From NCBI RefSeq assembly GCF_023913735.1, contig NZ_JAMXBH010000025.1:1-64000 (forward strand): DNA of 64,000 nt, in the 5' to 3' direction. Position 1 is the first letter of the stretch, and each line of letters starts with the position of its first letter. Positions 24,651-32,370 of the stretch are shown one piece after another. The notes under the pieces are model-generated. The model worked only from the letters and a program-made list of their open reading frames with translations. It ran no database searches and was not told the DNA's origin. This DNA comes from Pseudarthrobacter raffinosi (GTDB lineage: Bacteria > Actinomycetota > Actinomycetes > Actinomycetales > Micrococcaceae). The translations under genes and the position numbers were made by a program.

Positions 24651-24724
24651 CTGCTGTGCCTACCCGGTAGGCCTGATCGCGCGACACACCCCCGAAGCCC
24701 CCGAAAACCGGCCAAAAGCCTGCG

Positions 24725-24779
24725 TATAGTCGAGGAGCCGGAGCTCTACTTCCCCCAAACGAATGCCCGTGCTCCGGCT
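24725..24779 (+). promoter_or_regulatory. Candidate ftsE promoter -10 and leader hairpin
   Basis: TATAGT at 24725-24730 lies 96 bases before the ftsE ATG. Just downstream, 24736-24744 and 24771-24779 form a perfect 9-base inverted repeat with a 26-base loop. The hairpin would be in the 5' UTR of the ftsEX transcript. No good -35 is visible. Confidence 0.4.
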
Positions 24780-24825
24780 GCAGATCTGGGCTGTATCAGC
24801 CGTGCCCTGCAGGGTAATTAGGGCC

Positions 24826-25620
24826 ATGATCCGATTCGAAAATGTCACCAAGGTCTACGACCATACGGCCCGGCCTGCGCTGGACGATGTCAGCCTTGAG
24901 ATTGACCGTGGTGAATTTGCCTTCCTCGTCGGCGCTTCCGGATCCGGAAAGTCCACGTTCCTGCGGCTGGTGCTGAAGGAAGACCGGGCCTCCTCGGGCG
25001 CCGTGTACGTCGCCGGGCAAAACGTCGCCAAGATCTCCAGCTGGCGCGTGCCCAGGCTCCGCCGCGGCATCGGCGTGGTCTTCCAGGACTTCCGGCTCCT
25101 TCCGCAGAAGAGCGTGTTCGCCAACGTAGCCTTCGCGATGCAGGTCATCGGCAAGAGCCGCAGCGTCATCCGCGACACCGTCCCCGAAGTCCTGAAGACC
25201 GTGGGCCTGGAAGGCAAGGAAAACCGCCTTCCGCATGAGCTTTCCGGCGGCGAGCAGCAGCGTGTGGCCATCGCCCGTGCCGTAGTCAACCGCCCCGGCA
25301 TCCTCCTCGCCGATGAACCCACCGGCAACCTGGACCCCACCACCTCCATGGGCATCATGGGCGTGCTGGACAAGATCAACCAGAACGGCACCACGGTGGT
25401 CATGGCCACGCACGACGACGACATCGTCAACGAGATGCGCAAGCGCGTTGTAGAGCTCAGGAACGGCATCGTCATCCGCGACGAGGCCAAAGCTTTGTAT
25501 ACCTCGATGATCCCCGTGGTGGGCCAGTCCCGCCGGCTCAGGGACGCCAGCGGCCGGGACGAATCCCAGCCGCACGCATTAGGGGAACGCAATCCGGGCG
25601 CAGGGGAGGAGCAGCGATGA
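24826..25620 (+). CDS. ftsE: Cell division ABC transporter ATPase FtsE
   Basis: A 264-residue ABC ATPase from the ATG at 24826 (MIRFENVTKVYDHTARPALD). Walker A is VGASGSGKSTFL, the Q-loop is FQDFRLLP, the signature LSGGEQQRVAIARA and Walker B ILLADEPTG. With FtsX it forms the type VII ABC complex that drives peptidoglycan hydrolases at the septum. It is about 35 residues longer than typical FtsE because of a polar C-terminal tail after the H-loop region, as in related actinobacteria. Its stop overlaps the ftsX start. Confidence 0.95.
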   Translation: MIRFENVTKVYDHTARPALDDVSLEIDRGEFAFLVGASGSGKSTFLRLVLKEDRASSGAVYVAGQNVAKISSWRVPRLRRGIGVVFQDFRLLPQKSVFANVAFAMQVIGKSRSVIRDTVPEVLKTVGLEGKENRLPHELSGGEQQRVAIARAVVNRPGILLADEPTGNLDPTTSMGIMGVLDKINQNGTTVVMATHDDDIVNEMRKRVVELRNGIVIRDEAKALYTSMIPVVGQSRRLRDASGRDESQPHALGERNPGAGEEQR

Positions 25621-26531
25621 GGTTGGCTTTTGTCCTCGGTGAGATCGGCAGTGGCCTGCGGCGCAACGTCTCCATGGTGGTCTCGGTCATCCTGGTCACC
25701 TTCGTCTCACTGACGTTCGTTGGTGCCGCAGGCATGCTGCAGCTCCAGATCAACCAGATGAAGGGCTACTGGTACGACAAAGTCCAGGTTGCCATCTTCC
25801 TCTGCAGTGACGGTTCGACGGCGGCCGGTTGCGCCACCGGGCCGGTCACGCCGGAGCAGCAGGACAACCTGCAGACCCTGCTCGAATCACCCGCCGTGGC
25901 CCAGTACGTCAACGATTTCCAGTACGAGTCCAATGAAGAGGCCTACAAGCACTTCAAGGACCAGTTCTCCAATTCTCCCATCGTCGATTCCGTCACGCCG
26001 GACCAGCTCCCGTCATCCTTCCGGATCAACATGAAGGATCCGGAAAAATACCAGATCATCAGCGAGACGTTCTCCTCGCAGCCGGGCGTCGAAACCGTCA
26101 TTGACCAGCGCCAGTTGCTCGAGCGGCTCTTCTCCGCCATGAACGCCGCTTCCCTAGTGGCCGTCAGCATCGCCGGCGTGATGATTGTCTGCGCCATCCT
26201 CCTGATCGCCACCACCATCAGGCTCTCGGCCTTCAGCCGCCGCCGCGAGACCGGGATCATGCGGCTGGTGGGCGCTTCCAAGATCGTCATCCAGCTGCCG
26301 TTCATCCTCGAGGGCGTGATTGCGGCGGTGATCGGCGCCGCCCTGGCATCCGGCACGCTGTGGGCCGTGGCGCACTTCTTCCTGGGGGAATACCTGTCCA
26401 AGCAGTATCCGGACACGGCGTTTATCTCACCGGGCCAGACGCTGATTCTTGCGCCAGCCTTGCTGATCCTTGGCGGATCTTTGGCAGGAATTTCGTCTCT
26501 CTTGACCTTGCGCAGATATTTGAAGGTTTAG
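25617..26531 (+). CDS. ftsX: Cell division protein FtsX
   Basis: A 304-residue permease-like protein: one N-terminal membrane helix, an extracytoplasmic domain of about 120 residues (with YESNEEAYKHFKDQF), and three C-terminal helices around the conserved FSRRRETGIMRLVGAS. It passes the FtsE ATPase cycle through the membrane to a wall hydrolase, very probably the coiled-coil M23 protein encoded 27 bases downstream. The ATG overlaps the ftsE stop (25617-25620). The extracytoplasmic loop contains two cysteines (LCSDGSTAAGCATG). Confidence 0.94.
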   Translation: MRLAFVLGEIGSGLRRNVSMVVSVILVTFVSLTFVGAAGMLQLQINQMKGYWYDKVQVAIFLCSDGSTAAGCATGPVTPEQQDNLQTLLESPAVAQYVNDFQYESNEEAYKHFKDQFSNSPIVDSVTPDQLPSSFRINMKDPEKYQIISETFSSQPGVETVIDQRQLLERLFSAMNAASLVAVSIAGVMIVCAILLIATTIRLSAFSRRRETGIMRLVGASKIVIQLPFILEGVIAAVIGAALASGTLWAVAHFFLGEYLSKQYPDTAFISPGQTLILAPALLILGGSLAGISSLLTLRRYLKV

Positions 26532-26558
26532 GCTGTGCAAACCGAACAAGGAATCCTG

Positions 26559-27965
26559 ATGAACGAATTGCACCGAACTGCGCCCCGGCACCGGGCCGAA
26601 CGCCGACGACCTGCAGGCCGCCGCGCCGGCCTGATCAGTGGCCTCCTGGCCCTGCTCCTCGCCGCCAGCATGGGTGCGTCAGCCCCGGTGGCGCACGCCG
26701 ATGAGCTCGATGACAAGCGTGCCGCCCTCGAAGCTGAGGCGGCCCGGGTTCAGCAGTCCCTGGAATTCGTGGACTCACGCATCGCGAAGGCCGCCGGCGA
26801 CCTAGTGATCTACCAAGGCCAGCTGCCGGGCGCCCAGCAGGCACTCCTGGAGGCCCAGGGGCGCGTGGCCAGTGCGGTCAAGGAAGTCGAAGCCCTGACG
26901 GCGCGGGTTGACCTTGCACAGCAGAATAAGGCCATAATCACCCAGCAGCTTGAGGCTGACAAGCAGAAGATCGCGGACACCAAGAAGCTGATCGGCCAGA
27001 TCGCCACCCAGGCCTATAAGTCCGGAGGCGTGCCGTCGAACCTGACCCTCTTCTTCGGGGCAAACAACGGCGGCAGCCTGACCGACACCATGGACCTCGC
27101 GGACCAGGCCATGCGCAGCCAGAACGCCGCCATGGACAAGCTGTCCCAGCAAAGCGCCACAAATGTGAACTCGCAGGCCCGGCTCGAAGCCGTTGAGGCA
27201 GAAATCAGGGACCTCAAAGCCAAGGCAGACGCCGCCTTGGAACGGGAAAAGGCTGCCCGTGACGAGGCGGCTGCCAAGAAGGCCCAGGTTGACCAGCTGA
27301 TCGCCGACACAACAAGACTTGACGCTGAACTCCAGGCAGCGAAACCTGGCATTCAGTCCCAAATGGCGGCGGTTGCAGCAAGCCAGAACGCCATAGCCAA
27401 CGAGATCGCCGAACGTGACCGCAGACTCCGGGAGGCCTGGGAAGCAGAGCAGCGCCGCCTCGCTGAGGCTGCTGCTGCCGCCGCACGGGCGCAGGGCCAG
27501 GCCGAGCAGCCGTACGCCCCGGTGACCGGATCGCCGTCGGCCTTTGGCTTGCGGCATCCCTTCTCGGGCGACGTGCCCATCACCTCCGGCTTTGGCTGGC
27601 GCTCAACCCCGCCGGGAACCATCGACTTCTACGGCACCGGCGGTTACCTCCACACCGGCATCGACTTCGGCGCCGCCTGCGGCACTCCGGTCTACGCAGG
27701 GGCAGCCGGCGAGGTCTTCTCCTCAGGCTGGAACTCCGCCGACGGCGGCGGCTGGCGCGTGAAGCTCTCCCACGGAGTGGTGCAGGGCAACTCGCTGACC
27801 ACTATTGTTTACCACAACGCCAGCGTCGTGGTCTCCAACGGCCAGCAGGTTTCCGCCGGGCAGCTCATCGCCTACTCGGGCAGCACTGGCAACTCAACGG
27901 GCTGCCACGCACACTTTGAAACCTGGCTCAACGGGGCCGCAGTGGACCCGATGCGGCTGCTGTAA
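26559..27965 (+). CDS. Secreted coiled-coil M23 (LytM) peptidase, FtsEX partner
   Basis: A 468-residue exported protein from the ATG at 26559 (aaggaatcctg upstream); a GTG at 26535 is in frame but lacks a site. A basic signal peptide ends near APVAHA. Residues about 35-300 are a long two-part coiled coil, and the last 120 form a LytM domain with zinc ligands in HTGIDFG and HAHFE. The coiled coil plus LytM layout and the place after ftsEX match EnvC/PcsB/RipC-type activators or hydrolases controlled by FtsEX. Both LytM His motifs are kept, so it may be an active endopeptidase. Confidence 0.88.
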   Translation: MNELHRTAPRHRAERRRPAGRRAGLISGLLALLLAASMGASAPVAHADELDDKRAALEAEAARVQQSLEFVDSRIAKAAGDLVIYQGQLPGAQQALLEAQGRVASAVKEVEALTARVDLAQQNKAIITQQLEADKQKIADTKKLIGQIATQAYKSGGVPSNLTLFFGANNGGSLTDTMDLADQAMRSQNAAMDKLSQQSATNVNSQARLEAVEAEIRDLKAKADAALEREKAARDEAAAKKAQVDQLIADTTRLDAELQAAKPGIQSQMAAVAASQNAIANEIAERDRRLREAWEAEQRRLAEAAAAAARAQGQAEQPYAPVTGSPSAFGLRHPFSGDVPITSGFGWRSTPPGTIDFYGTGGYLHTGIDFGAACGTPVYAGAAGEVFSSGWNSADGGGWRVKLSHGVVQGNSLTTIVYHNASVVVSNGQQVSAGQLIAYSGSTGNSTGCHAHFETWLNGAAVDPMRLL

Positions 27966-28052
27966 CGCCGGTCCGCGCCTGCCGTACACTGGTATGACTC
28001 CGCGCCGGAACGGCCGGAGCCAACCAGGATCCAAGAACTGAGGAGTTCCACC

Positions 28053-28523
28053 GTGCCCAAAGAAAGTGGCCGTAAAGTAGTGGCCACCAACCGCAAGGCC
28101 CGGCATGACTACCACGTGCTGGATACCTACGAGGCCGGCATCGCCCTGATGGGGACCGAGGTCAAGTCGCTGCGCGAAGGCCACGCCTCCATGGTGGACG
28201 GTTTCTGCACGTTCTATAACGACGAGCTGTGGATGGAGGGCATCCATATCCCGGAGTACAACCAGGGGAGCTGGACCAATCACTCCGCACGCCGCCGTCG
28301 GAAGCTGTTGCTGCACCGTGAAGAGCTCAACAAGATCTCCGTGAAGATCCGGGAGTCCGGCTTCACAGTGGTGCCGCTGCAGCTGTACTTCCTCGATGGC
28401 CGGGCCAAGGTGGAGATCGGCGTCGCACGCGGTAAGCGGGAGTACGACAAGCGCCAGACCCTGCGTGAGCAGCAGGACAACCGCGAAGCCCTTCGCGAGG
28501 TCCGGGAACGCAACCGCAGGTAG
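28053..28523 (+). CDS. smpB: SsrA-binding protein SmpB
   Basis: A 156-residue RNA-binding protein with the usual NRKARHDYHVLDTYEAGIALMGTEVKSLR opening (in parts), the HIPEYNQGSW motif and a basic C-terminal tail ending RNRR that enters the decoding centre. It binds tmRNA and delivers it with EF-Tu to stalled ribosomes. GAGGAG stands before the GTG/ATG region at 28053 (ctgaggagttccacc). It lies directly upstream of ssrA, its RNA partner; a SigR-type promoter for ssrA begins at its last base. Confidence 0.96.
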   Translation: MPKESGRKVVATNRKARHDYHVLDTYEAGIALMGTEVKSLREGHASMVDGFCTFYNDELWMEGIHIPEYNQGSWTNHSARRRRKLLLHREELNKISVKIRESGFTVVPLQLYFLDGRAKVEIGVARGKREYDKRQTLREQQDNREALREVRERNRR

Positions 28524-28548
28524 GAATGATTTCCGCCGGGCATGCGTT
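28523..28548 (+). promoter_or_regulatory. SigR-type promoter of ssrA
   Basis: GGAAT at 28523-28527, exactly 18 bases, then GTT at 28546-28548. This is the consensus spacing for SigR (SigH) promoters of actinobacteria. The mature tmRNA begins about 60 bases downstream, allowing a short 5' precursor. The same pattern stands before sigR at 38971. The overlapping tatgat (28548-28553) could serve as a housekeeping -10. Confidence 0.75.
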
Positions 28549-28610
28549 ATGATAGATAGTCCGGCAGGGATTTGTGCGTGCACAGCCCGGCCGGTTTGAA
28601 AACAAAATAC

Positions 28611-28976
28611 GGGGATGATCGGTTTCGACGATGTTAGTCGCGACAGGTGAAGCGGGCCGAGGATGCAGAATTATCTCGTAAACGCTGTCTGCAAACCAAT
28701 AAGTGCCAAATCAAACCGCACTGACTTCGCTCTCGCTGCCTAAGCAGTAAGACAGTCCGTCAGCCCGAGGTTGCTATTGCCCCGGATCCTGGCGTCATTT
28801 AGATAGCCACTGCTGCTTGCCTCCGTCATCGGGGCAAACGGGACTCTTAGATGACTGGGCCCGGATCAGCCACCTGTTTGCAGGAGGGCTGGGGCCGAGA
28901 AAGTCCGACGCAAACTGCGCCCGGAGAAGCCCTGTTAACACAACATCGGACGGGGGTTCAATTCCCCCCATCTCCA
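28611..28976 (+). ncRNA. ssrA: Transfer-messenger RNA
   Basis: The tmRNA acts with SmpB to free stalled ribosomes and tag incomplete proteins. The 5' end ggggatg (28611-28617) pairs with catctcc (28969-28975), forming the tRNA-like acceptor stem; the T-arm reads gggggttcaattccccc just before it and the 5' D-like part is atcggtttcgac. The CCA end is not encoded: A 28976 is the discriminator. The tag reading frame runs 28705-28743. An upstream SigR-type promoter and a downstream hairpin define the unit. Confidence 0.95.
28705..28743 (+). CDS. tmRNA proteolysis-tag reading frame
   Basis: Twelve codons from the resume codon gcc at 28705 to the taa at 28741-28743 encode AKSNRTDFALAA. The ALAA end is the recognition signal for ClpXP-type degradation, and the whole agrees with actinobacterial tags. 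The resume codon is inferred from that agreement. Confidence 0.85.
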   Translation, partial: AKSNRTDFALAA

Positions 28977-28999
28977 CATTTTGAATGTCGCAAGACATT

Positions 29000-29035
29000 G
29001 CCAGAAGACCCGGACCCGCGTCCGGGTCTTCTGGC
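29000..29035 (+). terminator. Terminator hairpin after ssrA
   Basis: A perfect 15-base stem (29000-29014 with 29021-29035) with a 6-base loop starts 23 bases after the tmRNA 3' end. There is only a short run attta after it, so it may act as an intrinsic terminator or a processing barrier. From 29036 to 29182 I see no further element. Confidence 0.75.
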
Positions 29036-29182
29036 ATTTAAGCGCGGTGTTGAGTGCCCTGTTCACCCACGGCGTAGCTTTTCCGGGACTACGCGGTGCT
29101 ACCCCGTGGTTGTCGCCAATAAGCTCCGGCGCAGCAGCAGGTCTGGAAGCCGGGGGCAGCAACGCCAGCCAGGAGGTGTGCC

Positions 29183-30160
29183 ATGGAACAGGCGCAGGAA
29201 CCCAATGCAGCGGCCGACGACGGTCCGCTGGACTCGTATTCGGAGACCGTCATGCGCGTGGCTGAGACGGTCACCCCGCATGTTGCGGCCATTGAAATGA
29301 CCGGCAACCGCCGTAACGGCCGGTTCCGCATGGGCGCAGGCTCGGCGGTGCTCTTCACTGAAGACGGCTACCTGCTCACCAATTCGCATGTGGTGGCCGG
29401 CACCCATCAAGGCCATGCCGCCTTTGCTGACGGCAGCCGGACCGATCTTGAACTGGTGGGGGCGGATCCTTTGTCCGACCTCGCGGTGCTCCACGGCAGG
29501 GCACCGAAAGTGGCCCCGGCGCAGTTCGGCGATGCCGAGACGTTGCGGGTGGGCCAGCTGGTCATTGCGGTGGGGAATCCGCTGGGCCTGGCCGGATCAG
29601 TTACAGCGGGTGTGGTCAGCGGCCTGGGCCGTGCCATTCCGGTATGGTCCAGTGGCAACCGGCGCGTGATCGAGGACGTCATCCAGACCGACGCAGCACT
29701 CAATGCCGGCAGTTCCGGCGGAGCACTGGCCGATACGCACGGCCGCATCGTGGGAATTAATACCGCAGTGGCCGGAGCGGGGCTGGGCCTGGCCGTGCCC
29801 ATCAACACCACCACGCGGCGCATCATCTCAGCGCTGCTGAAGGACGGCCGTGTCAGGCGGGCTTATCTCGGCGTGGTCAGCACACCTTTCCGGCTCAATG
29901 CCAGCGCAGTGATCAGGACGGGACAAAGGGACGGGCTGCGCGTGGTGGAGGTTCTGGCCGGTTCGCCTGCAGACCGCGGGGGCCTGCGGGCGGGTGACGT
30001 CATCCTGACAGCCGGAAGCCGCCCCGTCAGCAACGCCGAGAGCCTGCAGAAGCTGCTGTTCGCCGATGCGATCGGCCAGCCGCTGCCGATTCGAGTGCTG
30101 AGGGACGGCCAGGAAGTGGACATTGTGGCAGTGCCCGAAGAGATGGCCGGGAACGGGTAA
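29183..30160 (+). CDS. HtrA-like serine protease with PDZ domain, no export signal
   Basis: A 325-residue S1C protease. The catalytic triad is His69 (LLTNSHVVAG), Asp99 (PLSDLAVL) and Ser178 (LNAGSSGGAL). A C-terminal PDZ domain (about 225-320) has the carboxylate-binding YLGVV and GSPADRGGLRAGDVI. HtrA/DegP proteases normally have a signal peptide or membrane anchor; here the protein begins MEQAQEPNAAADD and goes almost at once into the protease domain, so it looks cytosolic. It starts 20 bases after a gccaggaggtgtgcc ribosome site. No hydrophobic segment precedes it in frame. A role in cytoplasmic protein quality control is inferred. Confidence 0.88.
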   Translation: MEQAQEPNAAADDGPLDSYSETVMRVAETVTPHVAAIEMTGNRRNGRFRMGAGSAVLFTEDGYLLTNSHVVAGTHQGHAAFADGSRTDLELVGADPLSDLAVLHGRAPKVAPAQFGDAETLRVGQLVIAVGNPLGLAGSVTAGVVSGLGRAIPVWSSGNRRVIEDVIQTDAALNAGSSGGALADTHGRIVGINTAVAGAGLGLAVPINTTTRRIISALLKDGRVRRAYLGVVSTPFRLNASAVIRTGQRDGLRVVEVLAGSPADRGGLRAGDVILTAGSRPVSNAESLQKLLFADAIGQPLPIRVLRDGQEVDIVAVPEEMAGNG

Positions 30161-30164
30161 CCCG

Positions 30165-30302
30165 CTACCGGCGCTTCTTCAGGTGCGCTACCGGGTCCTG
30201 CGGGCCTTCAATCGGGCTCTTGGCCTTCTTTTCCGCGCGTTTTTCCTTGATGGTTTTGACCGGCTTCTTGTGCAGCTGCTGGTGTGGTGACTTGTCCGGC
30301 AT
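30165..30302 (-). CDS. Small basic protein, 45 residues
   Basis: A 45-codon gene with a strong AAGGAG six bases before its ATG at 30302. The product starts MPDKSPHQQLHKKPVKTIKE and is rich in Lys and Arg (about 15 of 45 residues), with a helical-looking KEKRAEKKAK core. It converges on the HtrA-like gene, whose stop is 4 bases away. I do not know its function; a nucleic-acid- or ribosome-associated role would suit the charge. The ribosome site and the codon choice support it being real. Confidence 0.7.
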   Translation of the reverse strand: MPDKSPHQQLHKKPVKTIKEKRAEKKAKSPIEGPQDPVAHLKKRR

Positions 30303-30312
30303 GGCATGCTCC

Positions 30313-30347
30313 TTACGACGTGGGACGGGCTGCGTCCCACTTCGTAA
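30313..30347 (-). terminator. Hairpin before the 45-residue protein gene
   Basis: 30313-30326 pairs with 30334-30347 over 14 positions with one mismatch and a 7-base loop. On the minus strand it comes after the Cys-rich protein gene (stop 30384) and ends at the AAGGAG of the small basic protein gene, so it may be a terminator, an attenuator or an RNA structure masking that ribosome site. Confidence 0.55.
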
Positions 30348-30383
30348 AATACGCCTGTTCAGCCCCGAATGTAATGCCCGGAA

Positions 30384-30752
30384 TCAGTCCGGAACTGCAA
30401 CGTCCGCGATGCCCACGAAACGGGTCCCGACGCCGTCGAACTCGCTCCGGATGAGGCCCGGCCTCAGCGGCGGCACCTCGTCCGGGGCATGGTGCTCGCA
30501 CACCACATACGTGAATTCCGGCCACCATTTTTTGGGCCGGGCCGCTTCCTCGTAGCCGCAGACGGCACATTCCAGATGCACCCAGACCGGACGCTTGCCG
30601 GTCCGGTTGGCCCGCGACTGGATCAGCCATGCCGGTGGGTTGTCCAGGATTTCGCCCAACTCCGCCTCGGTCAGTCGTTTCGGGATGCCATGGCGCTGGG
30701 CCATTTCCATCGGTACATCAAGGGCAATTGCCGCGTCGCGTCTGCTAATCAT
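30384..30752 (-). CDS. Conserved-looking protein with a zinc-ribbon-like Cys/His pattern
   Basis: A 122-residue protein started at the ATG at 30752 (MISRRDAAIALDVPMEMAQRH). The N-terminal 45 residues look like a helical domain (KRLTEAELGEILDNPPAWL). The middle has ECAVCGYEE and, 24 residues on, VVCEHH, so two Cys plus a Cys/His pair could hold zinc. A tryptophan-rich KKWWPEF lies between. I cannot name the family. It follows the second fluoride-channel gene by 43 bases on the same strand and may share the transcript. The open frame extends 27 codons upstream but overlaps that gene. Confidence 0.7.
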   Translation of the reverse strand: MISRRDAAIALDVPMEMAQRHGIPKRLTEAELGEILDNPPAWLIQSRANRTGKRPVWVHLECAVCGYEEAARPKKWWPEFTYVVCEHHAPDEVPPLRPGLIRSEFDGVGTRFVGIADVAVPD

Positions 30753-30795
30753 CAGAGTCAACGATACGGGACCGGGACAAACCTGAATGAGTCCC

Positions 30796-31194
30796 TTACG
30801 ACGCCAGTGCGATGCCGACAGCCGCCGCGGCAAATCCGGCGGCCAGGTTGGCGCCGATGTTCAGGGCGGCGGCACTGAACCGCGACTCGCTCAGGAGCCG
30901 CACCGTGGCGGTGGTCCAGGAGCTGAACGTGGTGAGCCCGCCCGCCAGGCCGGTGGCGACAGCGGTCTGCCACTCGGGGGCAAGGCCGAGCCGTCCGGTG
31001 ATGCCGATGGACAGTCCGATGATCAGGCACCCGGTGACGTTGACGGTGAGCGTGGCCCACGGCCAGTGCCGCAGCCTACCGCTCGGGCTGACGGCCGTGC
31101 GGAGCCCCTCGCGGTGGGCGAACCAGCTGTCGACGGCGAAGCGCAGCAGGGCGCCCGCCATGCCGAACACTCCCACCAGGACCGCGCCCATCAC
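30796..31194 (-). CDS. crcB: Fluoride ion channel subunit (second of pair)
   Basis: A 132-residue CrcB/FluC protein with four hydrophobic segments, the GALLRF start motif (VFGMAGALLRFAVDSWF), VNVTGCLIIGLSIG with the Asn, and TGLAGGLTTFSSWT, the conserved phenylalanine-track segment. Fluc channels let fluoride leave the cell and function as antiparallel dimers. Its ATG overlaps the stop of the other subunit by four bases; paired genes encode heterodimers of opposite topology. Confidence 0.93.
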   Translation of the reverse strand: MMGAVLVGVFGMAGALLRFAVDSWFAHREGLRTAVSPSGRLRHWPWATLTVNVTGCLIIGLSIGITGRLGLAPEWQTAVATGLAGGLTTFSSWTTATVRLLSESRFSAAALNIGANLAAGFAAAAVGIALAS

Positions 31195-31625
31195 GGCGCT
31201 GTCCCCGCCCGGTCACCCTGCAGCCGGTCGGTGAGTAGCCGTCCGGTCCGCCAGCCACCGGCCGCGCCGCCCAGTCCCAGCAGCAGGGATAGCCCCAGGT
31301 AGGCGATCCACACGGGATGTTCGCCGGCCCTGGACAGCTGGTCACTCGAGAAAACGACTGCTGAGAACGTGGTGAACGAGCCCAGGAATCCGGGCCCCAG
31401 GCCGGCGCGGAGCCAGAATGCCGTCTGCGGCCGGGCCATCCAGACCGTAGTGAGGGCAGCCAGCACAAAACTTCCGGTGACGTTGATGGCCAGGGTGGTC
31501 CAGGGCATTGCCCCCACGGTTTCCGGAAAGGCGAGTCCCAGCCCGTACCGGAGTTCCGTTCCGGCGAGGCCGCCTGCCGCCACGGCCAGCCAGGCCCGCC
31601 AGTGCGGAACGCGGGCGTTCGTCAT
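31191..31625 (-). CDS. crcB: Fluoride ion channel subunit (first of pair)
   Basis: A 144-residue CrcB/FluC protein with GGLAGTELRYGLG at the start, INVTGSFVLAALTT, and GFLGSFTTFSAVVF, the polar-Phe track lining the pore. It begins one base after the stop of the DtxR-type regulator gene, so the regulator and both channel subunits form one transcript. No fluoride (crcB) riboswitch is evident upstream. Confidence 0.93.
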   Translation of the reverse strand: MTNARVPHWRAWLAVAAGGLAGTELRYGLGLAFPETVGAMPWTTLAINVTGSFVLAALTTVWMARPQTAFWLRAGLGPGFLGSFTTFSAVVFSSDQLSRAGEHPVWIAYLGLSLLLGLGGAAGGWRTGRLLTDRLQGDRAGTAP

Positions 31626-32339
31626 TCAGCTGCCGCTGAAGGTGCAGCCGGTATGGGGGTGGTCACTGTGGACCCAGAGCGCCGCGGTGACTTCATCCGC
31701 GAGATCGTAGTCCCGCTTCCTGCCGGCGTTGCTGATCCGCACCACCAGCGCTCCGCCAAACGGCTTACGGCCCACTACCTCGACCTCGTCGTCGAGGTCG
31801 ATTTCCTCGGCGGAAAGATACCGCAGCAGATCAGGGTTCTCGTCGCTGATACGGGTGATCCGGCCGGTGTGCCCGGGATCGAGTTCGCCGAGGAGGTGGG
31901 CCTCGGGCAGGCGCACGGTGCCGTCCGCGGCGGGGATCGGGTCACCGTGCGGGTCACGTTGCGGGTTGCCCAGTTTTGCCGCCATACGCTCAATAAACGT
32001 GTCCGACACCGCGTGCTCCAGCAGTTCGGCTTCGTCGTGGACTTCGTCCCAGCTGTAACCAAGCTCCTGCACCAGGTAGGTCTCAATGAGCCGGTGCCGG
32101 CGCACCATGGACAATGCCAGCCGGACCCCGGAGTCTGTAAGGGTGATGGCGCTGTATGGCTTGTGGTCCACCAGGCCCTGGTCCTTGAGCTTGCGGACCA
32201 TCTCCGAGACCGAGGAATTGGCCACCCCCAGGCGCTGCGCGAGCTGCGAGGACGTGATGGGTTTGTCCTGCCACTCCGTGAAGCCGTAGATGACCTTGAC
32301 GTAGTCCTCGATCGAGGAGGAGGGCGCGCTGGTCTTCAC
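31626..32339 (-). CDS. mntR: DtxR-family metalloregulator of the manganese (MntR) type
   Basis: A 237-residue regulator: winged helix (1-70, with SSQLAQRLGVANSSVSEMVRKL as recognition region in part), dimerisation domain (70-140) and C-terminal SH3-like domain. Predicted metal ligands are Asp12, His82, Glu105, Glu108 and His109. The iron sensors DtxR/IdeR have Cys where Glu105 stands (EAC versus EAE here), whereas manganese sensor MntR has Glu, so Mn(II) sensing is favoured. Targets elsewhere would be Mn uptake genes; co-transcription with two fluoride-channel genes is unusual. The symbol is a proposal by subtype. Confidence 0.82.
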   Translation of the reverse strand: MKTSAPSSSIEDYVKVIYGFTEWQDKPITSSQLAQRLGVANSSVSEMVRKLKDQGLVDHKPYSAITLTDSGVRLALSMVRRHRLIETYLVQELGYSWDEVHDEAELLEHAVSDTFIERMAAKLGNPQRDPHGDPIPAADGTVRLPEAHLLGELDPGHTGRITRISDENPDLLRYLSAEEIDLDDEVEVVGRKPFGGALVVRISNAGRKRDYDLADEVTAALWVHSDHPHTGCTFSGS

Positions 32340-32370
32340 GTTTCCAAGCCTACCCGGTGGTCAGCGCCCG

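Noticed and set aside
31626..32370. Fluoride riboswitch before the crcB pair
   Set aside because: There is only one base between the regulator and crcB, and I see no aptamer-like sequence in the short gap before the regulator.
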